DNA of 39,946 nucleotides from NCBI GenBank assembly GCA_003216275.1, contig QCJC01000014.1:1-39946 (forward strand), in the 5' to 3' direction. Source of the DNA: Prochlorococcus sp. AG-402-P18 (GTDB lineage Bacteria > Cyanobacteriota > Cyanobacteriia > PCC-6307 > Cyanobiaceae). Below the pieces are notes generated by a model. It saw only the letters and a list, made by a program, of their open reading frames with translations. It was not told where the DNA came from and searched no databases. Within the stretch, counting starts at the first letter, position 1, and every line of letters starts with the position of its first letter. Below, one piece after another: positions 8,765 to 18,230 of this stretch. Position numbers and translations under genes: made by a program.

Positions 8765-9769
8765 TTAACTAGAAGTTTTTAAGTCCTTCAGCCATTTCAG
8801 AACAATTTGATTGAAATGCGTTGGTAATTCATCGTGTGGGCAATGTCCCGCATTATCAATAACTTCTAATTTAAGCCAAGGATGGAGCTTTATTAGTTTT
8901 TTTGCCAAAAATAAAGGTATCAATTTATCTTTTTTTCCCCAAATCAACAAAATTGGTGGAATATTACTAAGTTCTTTTATTTTCGCAATAATTGAAGGAC
9001 CTTTTACTGAGTTTGATCTTTCGCTCATGCCAATACACATAGCTCTAAGAGCATTGGAGGCATTTGATCTTCGTGCAGGAACTGTAACTATCCTTTTTAA
9101 TAATTTGTCATTTGAAATGGAACGAAAATATGCGCTTTGAAGGGCAAAAGTAATTAAATTGGTTTTTGAGATTAAATTTATTAAAGGTTTTAAAGGAAAT
9201 AAATTAAAAAAAAGTTTTACGAAAAATCTTTTGAATTTTGTAAACCATTTCGGAAATGAAATTTTAATTGGATTAACGGATACAGGCTCTGGGAGAGGTG
9301 CTGCGATTATTGCTTTTATTAACTCTGGTTTTTGATAAAGGGTTGTGATTGCTGTTAAAGCTCCCAAAGAATTTCCAATCAAAATAACCTTTCCATTTTT
9401 TTTAAAATCAACTATTTCCTCAATAAAAGAAACCAATTGATTTGCCCAAAAAACATTATCAAGAAATTTTATTTTTTTTTGAACAGCTTGTTCTGATTTG
9501 CCAAATCCTATTAAATCTATTCCATATACTCTAAAACCTTCGGAAGCAAAAGCTTCTGCGTTGTTTCTCCAGTGATCGCTGCTAGCGCCAAAACCATGAA
9601 CCAGGACAATAGGAGGATTTGCTTCATTGCCTATAACTCTAAAGTGAACTCTGAGATCTTTGAAGATCCAATTATTGCTTGTTCCCCAATTTGGAGATCC
9701 TATGTAATGACTTTTGTCCTTAATATCTGACTGCATTTCATCCAAAGAGACCTTCAAGTTTTTAGGCAA
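8765..9769 (-). CDS. Alpha/beta-fold hydrolase
   Basis: This 334-residue protein has a full alpha/beta hydrolase set: an oxyanion-hole HGFGAS (59-63), the nucleophile elbow GNSLG with Ser134, Asp281 in WGKKDKLIP, and His309 in [13 protein letters not shown] lid region (about 150-255) is basic and hydrophobic, typical of enzymes acting on lipid or pigment esters in photosynthetic organisms. The substrate cannot be read from sequence. It lies five bases upstream of ilvH on the same strand, so co-transcription is likely, but there is no obvious metabolic link. Upstream is a 108-base gap to petM on the other strand. Confidence 0.85.
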   Translation of the reverse strand: MPKNLKVSLDEMQSDIKDKSHYIGSPNWGTSNNWIFKDLRVHFRVIGNEANPPIVLVHGFGASSDHWRNNAEAFASEGFRVYGIDLIGFGKSEQAVQKKIKFLDNVFWANQLVSFIEEIVDFKKNGKVILIGNSLGALTAITTLYQKPELIKAIIAAPLPEPVSVNPIKISFPKWFTKFKRFFVKLFFNLFPLKPLINLISKTNLITFALQSAYFRSISNDKLLKRIVTVPARRSNASNALRAMCIGMSERSNSVKGPSIIAKIKELSNIPPILLIWGKKDKLIPLFLAKKLIKLHPWLKLEVIDNAGHCPHDELPTHFNQIVLKWLKDLKTSS

Positions 9770-9877
9770 TTTCTTAAGTGCATTTTAAATTTATTTTAAA
9801 AACTTATTTGTAAGAATTGATTTTTATTTGAATGTCAGGGCTTTAGGTTTTAATAGTTCATGAGTTAAATTATCTGA

Positions 9878-9976
9878 ATGGCATCAGAAATTTTCGGAAT
9901 CGCAGCAGTCTTTTGGGTTTTAATCCCCGTTGGACTCTTAGGTGGAGTACTTCTTCTTAAACTTCAAGGTGATTAA
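9878..9976 (+). CDS. petM: Cytochrome b6f complex subunit PetM
   Basis: This is a 32-codon gene starting ATG at 9878 and ending TAA at 9974. The product begins [15 protein letters not shown], runs through one hydrophobic helix (about 5-27) and ends [10 protein letters not shown]. The KLQG ending after the helix is the hallmark of PetM, the small single-helix subunit VII at the edge of the cytochrome b6f complex in the thylakoid. It is easily missed because of its size. It lies between the divergent hydrolase gene and the downstream ycf39-like gene, 55 bases from the latter's preferred start; joint transcription is possible. Nothing else fits this sequence as well. Confidence 0.9.
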   Translation: MASEIFGIAAVFWVLIPVGLLGGVLLLKLQGD

Positions 9977-10031
9977 TTTCCACAATCCTTAGTCTGTCCA
10001 TTTAGGCTCCACTCTTGTAATGAATTCAACT

Positions 10032-10994
10032 ATGCAAGTTCTGGTGATTGGTGGTACTGGAACTCTTGGTCGCCAAATAGCCAAAAATGCTATAGACGCA
10101 GGGTATAAAGTCCGCTGCATGGTAAGAAAGCCAAAAGCTGCCTCCTTTCTTCAAGAGTGGGGTTGTGAATTAACTCGCGGAAATTTGCTTAATAAAGGAG
10201 ATATTGAATATGCCCTTGATGGGGTTGAAGCAGTCATTGATGCTGCAACAAGCAGACCTGATGACCCTCTTAGTGTTTACGATATAGATTGGGATGGAAA
10301 ATTGAATCTTTACAATTCTTGTGAAGAGAAAAATATCAAAAGGGTAGTTTTTATATCTTTATTTGGAGCTGAAAAATATAGGAAAATCCCTTTAATGGAT
10401 ATTAAGTTTTGCACTGAAGAATTATTAGTTAATTCGTCATTGGATTACACCATTCTTCAAGGTGTTGCTTTTATGCAAGGTGTTATTGGCCAATTTGCAA
10501 TACCTATCTTAAACAATGAGCCAGTTTGGGTTAGCGGTAATCCTACAGATATTGCATATATGAATACACAAGATATTGCTCGATTTGCAGTTGCAGCTTT
10601 AAATAGACCTCAGACCATAAAAGGTAGGTTTCCAATAGTGGGGCCTAAAGCATGGAGTGCGAAAGAATTGATAAATCTTTGTGAAAAGTTCAGTGAGAAA
10701 AGAGCCAGGGTTTTGAAGGTTTCTCCATCAGTAATTTCAATTGCTCAATCAGTTGTATCATTTTTCGAGCCAACTTTAAATGTTGCAGAAAGACTTTCTT
10801 TCTCTGAGCTTAGTGGAAGTGGAGGGAAGCTAGACGCGCCGATGGAAGATACATATACAGCTTTTGGATTGAATCAAGCTGACTCAACAACCATGGAGGG
10901 ATACATTAAAGAATATTATGGAGTTATTTTGAAAAGGCTGAAAGATATAGGCGTTGATCTTGATATTGAGGAGAAAAAGAAATTCCCAATTTAA
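10032..10994 (+). CDS. ycf39: Ycf39-type atypical short-chain dehydrogenase (photosystem II assembly factor)
   Basis: The protein begins with an NAD(P)-binding Rossmann motif (VLVIGGTGTLGRQIAKNA) and has the NmrA-like features of Ycf39/HCF244: RCMVRKPKAASFLQEWGCEL, DAATSRPDDPLSVYDIDWDG and the C-terminal helix region. Ycf39/HCF244 works with high-light-inducible proteins and chlorophyll delivery during D1 synthesis; it is not a classical dehydrogenase. I prefer the second ATG (10032), which puts the glycine motif at the usual distance from the N-terminus; the ATG at 10020 adds four residues (MNST). Neither has a clear ribosome binding site. It lies just downstream of petM. Confidence 0.9.
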   Translation: MQVLVIGGTGTLGRQIAKNAIDAGYKVRCMVRKPKAASFLQEWGCELTRGNLLNKGDIEYALDGVEAVIDAATSRPDDPLSVYDIDWDGKLNLYNSCEEKNIKRVVFISLFGAEKYRKIPLMDIKFCTEELLVNSSLDYTILQGVAFMQGVIGQFAIPILNNEPVWVSGNPTDIAYMNTQDIARFAVAALNRPQTIKGRFPIVGPKAWSAKELINLCEKFSEKRARVLKVSPSVISIAQSVVSFFEPTLNVAERLSFSELSGSGGKLDAPMEDTYTAFGLNQADSTTMEGYIKEYYGVILKRLKDIGVDLDIEEKKKFPI

Positions 10995-11022
10995 AAGTAT
11001 TGCTAAAAAATAGTTAATATGT

Positions 11023-11047
11023 ACTATTAGGAAAACTTTCTTAGCTA
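11023..11047 (+). promoter_or_regulatory. Short leader motif, also found at 14175
   Basis: ACTATTAGGAAAACTTTC followed by TTAGCTA lies directly before the ATG at 11048. Nearly the same sequence occurs at 14175-14200 upstream of the transhydrogenase operon. A conserved leader or control element is possible; its function is unknown. Confidence 0.35.
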
Positions 11048-11263
11048 ATGTCAGTTAGTCAAATTAAAAATCTAAATAGAAGGTTGGAAAATCTTTCTAT
11101 TGAAGCATCCAATGAACTAGATAAGTTATGTGGCAATCAATTATGGAAAAGTATTGGATTTGAAGCTTTTGATGGTTTGGCCGATATAGAACTGAGAGCA
11201 TCTGCTAATTATTATTATGGACAATTTCAAACCGCTAGGGAATTGCAAGACATTTTTAGTTAA
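11048..11263 (+). CDS. Small hypothetical protein
   Basis: This 71-residue protein is soluble and acidic. It consists mainly of amphipathic helices (QIKNLNRRLENLSIEASNEL, then LADIELRASANYYYGQF) and ends in a Gln/Glu-rich helix. No catalytic motif, cysteine pair or signal peptide is seen. The first 30 residues could form a short coiled coil. It stands alone on the + strand between ycf39 and infA, and its ATG is directly preceded by the leader motif described at 11023. I do not recognise the family; codon use looks like that of its neighbours, so I think it is real. Confidence 0.65.
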   Translation: MSVSQIKNLNRRLENLSIEASNELDKLCGNQLWKSIGFEAFDGLADIELRASANYYYGQFQTARELQDIFS

Positions 11264-11339
11264 TCAATCTATTTCTTAAGTAATTAAAGGCTTTTTAGAA
11301 TACAATTGTCGTAATTAATTAGAGATACCAAAAAAGCAG

Positions 11340-11609
11340 ATGATTGAAACATCAGGTGTTATAGAAAAGGAGCAAGGTAACGGATTCTATCTCGTAACTT
11401 TAGAACAGCCTGAAGGGCATCAATGCTTATGCAGGGCAGCAGGTAAATTAACAAAATTCCGAATTAAATTACTTGCAGGAGATAAAGTCCTGGTTGAGAT
11501 TAGTCCATATGACTTAACTCGTGGACGAATTACATATAGAGAGAGAAACGTTAATGCAGGAGGAGGAAGACAAGGAGGTAATAGACCAGGAGGTCCAAGA
11601 AGAAGATAG
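11340..11609 (+). CDS. infA: Translation initiation factor IF-1
   Basis: IF-1 binds the ribosomal A site of the 30S subunit during initiation. The product starts MIETSGVIEKEQGNGFYLVTL and has the OB-fold strands with CLCRAAGKLTKFRIKLLAGDKVLVEISPYDLTRGRITYR, the standard IF-1 fold over residues 1-70. It departs from the common 72-residue form by a Gly/Arg-rich tail (GGGRQGGNRPGGPRRR) that may touch RNA. It converges with the NTRC gene, which ends three bases later. No terminator is visible between the two. Confidence 0.95.
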   Translation: MIETSGVIEKEQGNGFYLVTLEQPEGHQCLCRAAGKLTKFRIKLLAGDKVLVEISPYDLTRGRITYRERNVNAGGGRQGGNRPGGPRRR

Positions 11610-11612
11610 GTT

Positions 11613-12992
11613 CTAATCTTTAATTAATTGGTCTAACGCAGATTTGTATTCACTTCTTGCTTTAACACCTTTCCATTGATGTTTTAGTTCTTTACTTTTA
11701 AAAAGATGGACAGTTGGAGTTCCGCTTATTTCTGCTTGTTTAGCAATGTCTTGATCTTTTTCGATATCAATCTCAATACCCAAGGCTTTTCCTTCTGATT
11801 CTTTTAGAACTCTTAGGAGTTGAGGTTTGAGTATGTGACAAGGCCCACAGCTACTTGAGGTATAAATTACGAAAAGAGGTTTTTGACTTTCGTGATACAG
11901 CTTCCTAAGTGCATAGCTTCCTTTCTGCCATATTTTGTTTGAGTTGAAATTGCTTTCAGAGCTCATTTCAACAGTATTTGATGATTCTGTCTTTGTCGGC
12001 TCTAGCTCCTCTCTATCAATAATTGAGGCTAGATTATTTTTAGTTAACCATCTTTCTGCAGCAAGTGCAGCTTTGCATCCACTACCTGCCGCTGTAACAC
12101 CTTGACGCCATTCTGAATCTGCAACATCTCCAGCTGCGTAAACACCTTCCAAAGAAGTTTCTGGTCTCCCAGGCATTGTTAATAAGTAACCTTTTTGATC
12201 AGTATCTAGTTGATCGCTAAACAAAGAGGTGTTCGGAGTATGTCCTATTGCATAGAAAAGGCCTTTTGATGAAATCTCATCTTCCTGGCTTGTGTTTCTT
12301 TTTTTAACCTTTAATTTCTCAAGCCAGTCCTTACCTTCAACATCTAAAAGTTCAGTCTCCCAATGAATAGTTATGTTTGAGTTGGCTTTAACTCTATCTG
12401 CCATCGCTGCGGAAGCTCTCAATTTGTTTGATCTAACTAATAAATGCACATGACTTCCATATTTCGTTAGATATTCAGCCTCTTCACAAGCAGAATCACC
12501 ACCTCCAATAACCGAAAGCTCTTCATTCCTGAATTGAGGGGTTGCTCCATCACAAATAGCACAGGCGCTTATACCTTTGCTCCAAAATTGCTTCTCATTT
12601 TTAACTCCCAATCTATTTGCGCTTGCACCGGTGGCAATAATCAAGGCATTCGATTTTATGCTTTGAGTACTTGTATTAATAGTGAATGGTCTTTGGCTTA
12701 GATCCATAGATAGGGCATCCTCTTCTATTAGCTTGGTTCCCCACCTCACAGCTTGAGCTTTGATTAAATCCATTAATTCTGGACCTTGTACTCCATTTGG
12801 AAAACCTGGGAAGTTCTCTACAAATGTTGTTGTCATTAATTGACCACCAGGAATTCCACCTGCTTGAAAACCAGTAATAAGCAATGGTTTTAGATTCGCT
12901 CTTGCCGCGTAAATAGCTGCAGTGTATCCAGCTGGTCCAGAACCTAAGATTACTAGATTTTCAGTTTTTAATTCTTGGTGCTCTGCTGGCAT
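11613..12992 (-). CDS. NADPH-thioredoxin reductase with C-terminal thioredoxin domain (NTRC)
   Basis: NTRC is a chloroplast/cyanobacterial fusion that uses NADPH to reduce 2-Cys peroxiredoxins and other targets. Residues 1-325 are thioredoxin reductase: FAD-binding [16 protein letters not shown], the redox pair C144-A-I-C147, NADPH-binding [10 protein letters not shown] (about 173) and the FAD-contacting GVYAAGDV. A linker (about 330-365) leads to a thioredoxin domain with C382-G-P-C385 and the cis-Pro motif SGTPTV. All redox cysteines are present, so the fusion should be active. Length (459) matches the family. The gene faces infA and is preceded by a 105-base gap. Confidence 0.95.
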   Translation of the reverse strand: MPAEHQELKTENLVILGSGPAGYTAAIYAARANLKPLLITGFQAGGIPGGQLMTTTFVENFPGFPNGVQGPELMDLIKAQAVRWGTKLIEEDALSMDLSQRPFTINTSTQSIKSNALIIATGASANRLGVKNEKQFWSKGISACAICDGATPQFRNEELSVIGGGDSACEEAEYLTKYGSHVHLLVRSNKLRASAAMADRVKANSNITIHWETELLDVEGKDWLEKLKVKKRNTSQEDEISSKGLFYAIGHTPNTSLFSDQLDTDQKGYLLTMPGRPETSLEGVYAAGDVADSEWRQGVTAAGSGCKAALAAERWLTKNNLASIIDREELEPTKTESSNTVEMSSESNFNSNKIWQKGSYALRKLYHESQKPLFVIYTSSSCGPCHILKPQLLRVLKESEGKALGIEIDIEKDQDIAKQAEISGTPTVHLFKSKELKHQWKGVKARSEYKSALDQLIKD

Positions 12993-13097
12993 GCCTTACC
13001 AAATCAGACTGACTTACACCATATAAGAAATAAACTTGAAATTGTGTTGAAAGCAGAAAAAAAGTTGATTCTTCTAAAATAAAAAATTTAATTCACA

Positions 13098-13358
13098 TCA
13101 AAGTTCGAGAAGTTCATCAGCGTCAAAATTTTCTTTCTGAAAATCAGGAACTTTTAAAGTTGATGCTTTTAATCCTTCAGGATATGTATTTATGCAAGTA
13201 ATCCATTCACAAAATTCTTGATTGATCGCATAACTATCTTCATATCTTTCTACGCTATCAAGCAAAGCTATTCTGCTTGCAGCCCAACAGCTTGCGATAC
13301 TGATTCTTTTGTTAAAAGAAACATTCATAATTAATCCCCAACGACGCCACCTTGCCAT
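13098..13358 (-). CDS. Small hypothetical protein
   Basis: This 86-residue protein has an N-terminal Trp/Arg-rich stretch (MARWRRWGLIM), a central ISIASCWAASRIALLDSVERY segment and an acidic C-terminus (FDADELLEL). No family or catalytic motif is recognised. Translation might instead start at the second ATG (13328), which has GGGGA seven bases before it; I keep the longer form because the first ten codons are much more G+C-rich than the flanks, as expected of conserved coding sequence. It is single, with gaps of 105 and 188 bases to neighbours on the same strand; I see nothing else in those gaps. Confidence 0.6.
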   Translation of the reverse strand: MARWRRWGLIMNVSFNKRISIASCWAASRIALLDSVERYEDSYAINQEFCEWITCINTYPEGLKASTLKVPDFQKENFDADELLEL

Positions 13359-13546
13359 GCCAAAGGGTGATTAACTTGTGTTTTTTGGTACAAATTTGCG
13401 TTTTGTCTGGAAAACGAAATTATCACTTAAGATTTTAGATTTTCTTAATATTTAAGAACGGCAAATTTGCTCTACTAAGCTTCGATTACAGTTATTGAAA
13501 TTAATTTATTATACAAATGGGTGAAATGTTATTTTTTTCCAGTTTT

Positions 13547-14125
13547 TTAAACTGCTTCTGTATGATTGATTAATAGTTTTTCAACATCATTTATACCCTC
13601 GATTGCTGCATCTTTGGCTAAACCAAAATCTCCATTCGCTTCTTCTGAAAGAGCTTTTGCGATTTTATCTGTTAGTTCTTCTTTTTTGTTTTCGATCATT
13701 ACTATTAGTTCATTCTCTATTATTTTTCTAACAGCTTTAGATGGCAATTTGTCATCTTTTGCTTCAGCAAATGTTCCTTGTACCAGTTCTTGAATAAATA
13801 ATCTATGAACTTCGCTACTTCTCAAAAAGCTTTCAGTAGCATTGATTATTCCCTCGACTAAAGCTTCATCAGGTTCTGATTCATTATTAGCGAGCTTGAA
13901 TTCCCAATCTAGATGTTTCCTTTGCCATCCTGATGCATGCAGGCTTGGCATAACAGTTTGAGAAAAGGTGTCTACTGACATTTCATAGATTCGTTCTGCT
14001 AATCGCTCGCACCATTCTTTCCCATGACTTTGAAGATTTTTTTGCATGGCTGTTCTTGGAACTGCATGCCCACCATGATGGCTATGACATACACCATCGG
14101 GACATTCGATCGCGGTTAGGCTCAT
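13547..14125 (-). CDS. Conserved hypothetical protein with Cys/His-rich N-terminus
   Basis: The 192-residue product starts with a short segment, CPDGVCHSHHGGH (residues 8-20), holding two cysteines and four histidines, followed by a helical, charged body with many Glu and Lys. There is no signal peptide or membrane helix. The Cys/His cluster could bind zinc, nickel or copper, but I know no named family with it, and the rest gives no enzymatic motif. The gene is divergent from the transhydrogenase operon with about 135 bases between coding regions. Its first codons overlap, on the other strand, an open frame continuing upstream of pntA; that upstream extension is not real. Confidence 0.7.
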   Translation of the reverse strand: MSLTAIECPDGVCHSHHGGHAVPRTAMQKNLQSHGKEWCERLAERIYEMSVDTFSQTVMPSLHASGWQRKHLDWEFKLANNESEPDEALVEGIINATESFLRSSEVHRLFIQELVQGTFAEAKDDKLPSKAVRKIIENELIVMIENKKEELTDKIAKALSEEANGDFGLAKDAAIEGINDVEKLLINHTEAV

Positions 14126-14174
14126 TTTTTCTTTGTTCGATAACTTTTTCTCATTTCATTCATAGCCAAAAAAA

Positions 14175-14200
14175 ACTATTAGGAAAACCTTTCTTAACTA
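14175..14200 (+). promoter_or_regulatory. Second copy of the 11023 leader motif, upstream of pntA
   Basis: ACTATTAGGAAAACC with TTTCTTAACTA is almost the same as at 11023. It is followed by a nine-codon mini-ORF (14204-14233, MLVFKRLLS) that ends 26 bases before the proposed pntA start. The pair may be a leader region controlling pntAB. Confidence 0.35.
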
Positions 14201-14259
14201 AAAATGCTGGTATTCAAACGTTTACTCTCCTAATCTTAAAGAGGATAAATTTTTTTACT

Positions 14260-15405
14260 TTGGTTAGTTTCTTAATTCCCTGCGAATCAGCTTTAGGGGA
14301 GACGCGCGTTTCAGCTACTCCAGAGACCGTTAAAAAGTTTTTGGATTTGAGTTGTAAAGTATTTTTTGAAAAAGGTGCAGGTATTGCTGCAGGTTTTTTG
14401 GATAAATCTTATTTAGATGCTGGTGCTGAATTAGTTGAGAAAGATAATAATCAAGTAAAAAAAATTGTTGATATTGTTTTGTGTGTTCAGCCACCTAATA
14501 AAAAATTTCTTTCAAATTTAAAACCAGGTGCCTTTCTTATTGGTCTTTTGAATCCTTACGGCAATAATTTATTAGCTGAAACTTTGAGAACGCAAAAGAT
14601 TTCTGCAATATCTTTAGAGTTGCTTCCTCGTATTAGCAGAGCTCAATCATCTGATGCGTTATCTTCTCAGGCAAACATAGCTGGATATAAATCTGTACTT
14701 TTAGCGGCTAGTGCCCTGGATCGCTATTTCCCGATGTTGATGACTGCTGCAGGTACTATTCAACCTTCAAAAGTCGTTGTTTTAGGCGCGGGGGTAGCAG
14801 GGTTGCAAGCTATTGCAACGGCAAAAAGATTAGGGGCTGTTGTTTATGTGAGTGATATTAGAGAGGCGGTAAAGGAGCAAGTTGAATCACTAGGAGCGAG
14901 ATTTATTGATCTTCCAAAGATTGACGAATCCCCCTCAGAGTCAGGCGGATATGCAAGAGAAGTTTCTGATGAGTTTCTTATTGCACAAAGAAAAGAATTG
15001 GCATATCAATTATCTGAAGCTGATGTAGCAATTTGCACTGCTCAAGTACCTGGTAAAAAAGCTCCAAAACTTATTGATGAAAAAATGTTGGATGATATGC
15101 GTCCTGGTTCGGTAGTGGTTGATCTTGCAGTTCTCAGTGGTGGAAATTGTGCATGTTCAATACCAGGCGAAACTTTTGTAAGAAATGGGGTCAAGATTTT
15201 GGGTGCATCTAATCTGCCTTGTTCAATCCCAAATCATGCAAGTGCTTTATATTCGAGGAATTTATTGTCACTTCTAAAACCGATGTTCAAAGAGGGTAAG
15301 TTTTTAATTGATAACGATGATGAGCTTATTGCTGGTTCATTGATTAGTAAGGATGGAGTAATACTTAAATCAGAAGTTATTGAGAATGGAGGAACTAAGT
15401 CATGA
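14260..15405 (+). CDS. pntA: NAD(P) transhydrogenase alpha subunit, NAD-binding part
   Basis: This is domain I of the proton-translocating transhydrogenase, which drives hydride transfer from NADH to NADP+ with the proton gradient. The family N-terminus IPxESxxGETRVxATPETV is seen as LIPCESALGETRVSATPETVKK. The NAD-binding VVVLGAGVAGLQAIATAKRLGA and RPGSVVVDLAVLSGGN are typical. No ATG lies near the family start, so I use the TTG at 14260 (381 residues). A GAGG lies 16 bases upstream, rather far, so the start is not certain. The open frame extends back to 14056, but those codons encode no family sequence and overlap the divergent gene. It overlaps the next gene by four bases (ATGA). Confidence 0.92.
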   Translation: MVSFLIPCESALGETRVSATPETVKKFLDLSCKVFFEKGAGIAAGFLDKSYLDAGAELVEKDNNQVKKIVDIVLCVQPPNKKFLSNLKPGAFLIGLLNPYGNNLLAETLRTQKISAISLELLPRISRAQSSDALSSQANIAGYKSVLLAASALDRYFPMLMTAAGTIQPSKVVVLGAGVAGLQAIATAKRLGAVVYVSDIREAVKEQVESLGARFIDLPKIDESPSESGGYAREVSDEFLIAQRKELAYQLSEADVAICTAQVPGKKAPKLIDEKMLDDMRPGSVVVDLAVLSGGNCACSIPGETFVRNGVKILGASNLPCSIPNHASALYSRNLLSLLKPMFKEGKFLIDNDDELIAGSLISKDGVILKSEVIENGGTKS

Positions 15406-15695
15406 GTTTTTTTAGTGAAGCTCTTTGGGTGCTTTTGCTTGGAAGCCTATTGGGATTGGAGCTCATAGGAAAGGTTCCTCCAACTTTGCATACTCCACTA
15501 ATGAGTGGAGCTAATGCAATCTCAGGAATCACGATGCTTGCAGCTCTAACGTTAATAATTAAATCAGGAGACAATTTACCTTTGCTAATAATTGGCTCAA
15601 TATCTCTTGGATTTGCTTTATTTAATGTGATTGGTGGCTTTCTCGTTACAGACAGAATGCTTGCAATGTTTAGTCGTAAAAAAACACGTAAATAG
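15402..15695 (+). CDS. pntAB: NAD(P) transhydrogenase alpha subunit, membrane part
   Basis: This 97-residue protein is the small membrane piece that is fused to the alpha chain in E. coli but separate here, as in other cyanobacteria. It has three hydrophobic helices and the conserved PPTLHTPLMSGANAISGI at residues 26-43, which lies at the membrane domain of PntA. The ATG at 15402 overlaps the pntA stop (ATGA), so translation is coupled. The gap to pntB is 11 bases. Confidence 0.93.
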   Translation: MSFFSEALWVLLLGSLLGLELIGKVPPTLHTPLMSGANAISGITMLAALTLIIKSGDNLPLLIIGSISLGFALFNVIGGFLVTDRMLAMFSRKKTRK

Positions 15696-15706
15696 GATTT
15701 TTTCTT

Positions 15707-17146
15707 ATGACTTTTATTGGTTCAATAAAGTTTGCTATTGATCTACTGGCAGTTTTATTGCTTGCTTTAGGCATTAAAGGCCTTTCTAAAGTTAGATCAG
15801 CTAGGGAGGCAAATAGGCTTGCAGCTATCGCAATGATATTGGCTGCTTTTGGAGTTTTGATGAACTCTCAAGGAACCATAGGAATTCCTATTAACTCTTG
15901 GGTTTGGATAATTTGTGGAACTTTGATTGGAGGTCTTTTAGGAGCTTTCACGGCTAAAAAGGTTCCAATGACTGCAATGCCAGAAATAGTCGCTTTGTTT
16001 AATGGTTGTGGGGGAATGTCATCACTGTTGGTTGCACTTGGTGTGGCTTTATTTCCATCTTCAGATGGCTCAGATGGATTGGTAAGTGAACTTATTAGAA
16101 ATTTATCAATAGTCGTTTCACTCTTTGTTGGAGCTATCACTTTCTCTGGATCAATAGTTGCAATGGCCAAGCTTCAGGGTTGGCTTTCTACCCCTTCTTG
16201 GACCCAAAGCAAAGCTAGGCATTTCTTTAACATTTTGTGCGCTGTCATTGCTTTGATCGGCGGAATCTATCTTGCTATTGATGGGCAAAATGGTCTTTTC
16301 CTTATTGTAGTTGCTTCATCTTTGCTAGGTATTGGAGTTACTCTACCTATTGGTGGAGCCGATATGCCAGTAGTTATATCTTTGCTAAATAGCTATTCAG
16401 GAGTTGCAGCGGCCTCGGCAGGCTTCGTTGTTGGTAGTCAACTTTTGATTGTCGCTGGTGCAATGGTTGGAGCTGCTGGATTGATACTTACTCAAGTAAT
16501 GTGCGATGGCATGAACAGATCTTTAGTTTCTGTATTGTTTGGCGGTGCACTTGGTGCTAATACAGTTACCTCAGGAGGTGGGGGTGGAGAATATACGAAT
16601 ATAACTAGTTGCAGTCCAGAGGAATGTGCACTCACTCTTGAGGCTGCAGAGAGAGTTGTAATTGTTCCAGGTTATGGCCTTGCCGTTGCCCAGGCGCAGC
16701 ACACTCTGAGGGAAGTTACCAGAGTTCTAGAGAATGCCGACATTGAAGTCACATATGCTATTCATCCTGTTGCAGGAAGAATGCCTGGCCATATGAATGT
16801 TCTCTTGGCTGAGGCAGATGTTCCCTATGAGCAATTAAAAGAAATGGATGTAATCAATCCTGAATTTCCTGCTACGGATGTTGTTCTAGTCCTTGGAGCG
16901 AATGATGTGGTTAACCCTCAGGCCAAGAATGATAAGAGCTCACCTTTATATGGAATGCCAGTTTTAGATGTTCAAGAAGCCAGAACAGTATTTGTTGTTA
17001 AGAGAGGAATGAGTGCTGGGTATTCAGGAATAAAAAATGACCTTTTTGATTTGCAAAATACCTCTATGGTCTTTGGAGATGCAAAAAAAGTTCTTGGAGA
17101 TCTTTTATTGGAATTAAAGGAGCTTGGAGTTGGTAGTAAAGGATAG
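15707..17146 (+). CDS. pntB: NAD(P) transhydrogenase beta subunit
   Basis: PntB contributes most of the proton channel and the NADP(H)-binding domain III. The N-terminal two thirds is polytopic, with roughly nine helices and conserved segments such as MTAMPEIVALFNGCGGMSS. The C-terminal domain III has VIVPGYGLAVAQAQ, HPVAGRMPGHMNVLLAEA, VLVLGANDVVNPQA and VFVVKRGMSAGYSGIKNDLF, all standard. At 479 residues it is a little longer than the E. coli protein (462). It is third in the pntA-pntAB-pntB operon. The next gene begins inside its 3' end. Confidence 0.96.
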   Translation: MTFIGSIKFAIDLLAVLLLALGIKGLSKVRSAREANRLAAIAMILAAFGVLMNSQGTIGIPINSWVWIICGTLIGGLLGAFTAKKVPMTAMPEIVALFNGCGGMSSLLVALGVALFPSSDGSDGLVSELIRNLSIVVSLFVGAITFSGSIVAMAKLQGWLSTPSWTQSKARHFFNILCAVIALIGGIYLAIDGQNGLFLIVVASSLLGIGVTLPIGGADMPVVISLLNSYSGVAAASAGFVVGSQLLIVAGAMVGAAGLILTQVMCDGMNRSLVSVLFGGALGANTVTSGGGGGEYTNITSCSPEECALTLEAAERVVIVPGYGLAVAQAQHTLREVTRVLENADIEVTYAIHPVAGRMPGHMNVLLAEADVPYEQLKEMDVINPEFPATDVVLVLGANDVVNPQAKNDKSSPLYGMPVLDVQEARTVFVVKRGMSAGYSGIKNDLFDLQNTSMVFGDAKKVLGDLLLELKELGVGSKG

Positions 17147-18230
17147 TCTTAGAAGTGAAGCTTTACTCTCAGATTTAGGGATAAGCCCTTTTAAAGAGCG
17201 AATCCCATGGATTGGAGCTGACCTTCAGACACTAAGAGATACATTTGCCTCAGATGAATTACCTGATGTCAATTCATTAGAAATTCGTATAAAGGTTCCA
17301 CCACTTAAAAATAGAAAAACAGGAGGAGGCTCCTTGGTTGCTTACTTGGATAAACCATTAAATGTCTCGCGCGTTAATGGCTTGGTTCTACTTTTGCATG
17401 GACTTGGCGGTTCTACTCGTAGAAGAGGTTTGACTAGGATGGCGAGTGCCTTGGTTCAATCAAACTTCGCTGTTCTGAAACTTAATTTGAGAGGTTCAGA
17501 TCCTTGTAGAAATTTTGTGGACGGCACTTATGCTGCTGAGTGCAATAGTGATTTGATTCCAGTTTTAAAGCATGCCAGAGAAATTTCATATCAATTAACC
17601 AATGACTATCAATGTTCAAAAAAAATACCTCTTTTTGGTGCTGGGATCTCTTTGGGTGGAACTATTCTTTTAAATGCTTGTATGAGTGATGAGTCTTTAT
17701 TAGATGGATTGGTATGTATTAGTAGTCCATTGGATTTGCATGAATGTAGTTCTTCTATTGAAAGACCAAGAAATTTTATTTATCAAAAATGGTTGTTAAA
17801 TCGTTTGATTAGGCAAACTTTAGAAGATCCTTTTGGGATAGAAGAAAGAGAAAAGAATGCATTAGTAATAAATAAAACAGATAAAAGAAGAAAAATAAGT
17901 AACATTAGATCTTTTGATAACTTAATAACTGCTCCAAGATGGGGATATAAAGATGTTGAGGAATATTATGCTATGGCATCTCCTTTCTTCTCTTTGATGA
18001 AAAATGAGAAATCTATTCCTAAAACTTTATTTATTCAATCTAAAGATGATCCTTGGGTTCCTTTCTTAGCTGCTGAAAAATTAATGACAAAAATGAGATT
18101 TTCTAATGATCAAAAAAATAATAAATTTATTTTTACTGATAAAGGTGGGCACAATGGATTTCATGGAGTTCAAGGCTGCTGGGGTGATCAAGTAGTTTCT
18201 AAATGGCTTTTATCTTTTCAAACTATTTAG
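17130..18230 (+). CDS. YheT-type alpha/beta hydrolase
   Basis: This serine hydrolase is of the YheT/Abhd family. It shows [19 protein letters not shown] (oxyanion region), [10 protein letters not shown], the nucleophile in [11 protein letters not shown], Asp in SKDDPWVPF and His in KGGHNGF near the C-terminus; the triad looks complete. The substrate is unknown. I choose TTG at 17130: AAAGGAG (17116-17122) lies seven bases before it, the ideal distance, whereas the alternative TTG at 17124 would leave one base. It overlaps the end of pntB by 17 bases, so it is probably in the pnt operon. It converges with dxr with a four-base overlap and no terminator. Confidence 0.87.
   Translation: MVVKDSLRSEALLSDLGISPFKERIPWIGADLQTLRDTFASDELPDVNSLEIRIKVPPLKNRKTGGGSLVAYLDKPLNVSRVNGLVLLLHGLGGSTRRRGLTRMASALVQSNFAVLKLNLRGSDPCRNFVDGTYAAECNSDLIPVLKHAREISYQLTNDYQCSKKIPLFGAGISLGGTILLNACMSDESLLDGLVCISSPLDLHECSSSIERPRNFIYQKWLLNRLIRQTLEDPFGIEEREKNALVINKTDKRRKISNIRSFDNLITAPRWGYKDVEEYYAMASPFFSLMKNEKSIPKTLFIQSKDDPWVPFLAAEKLMTKMRFSNDQKNNKFIFTDKGGHNGFHGVQGCWGDQVVSKWLLSFQTI

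Noticed and set aside
14056-14259. Open frame upstream of pntA as part of that gene
   Set aside because: The codons encode no transhydrogenase sequence, overlap the divergent gene at 13547-14125, and the family N-terminus begins at about 14263.
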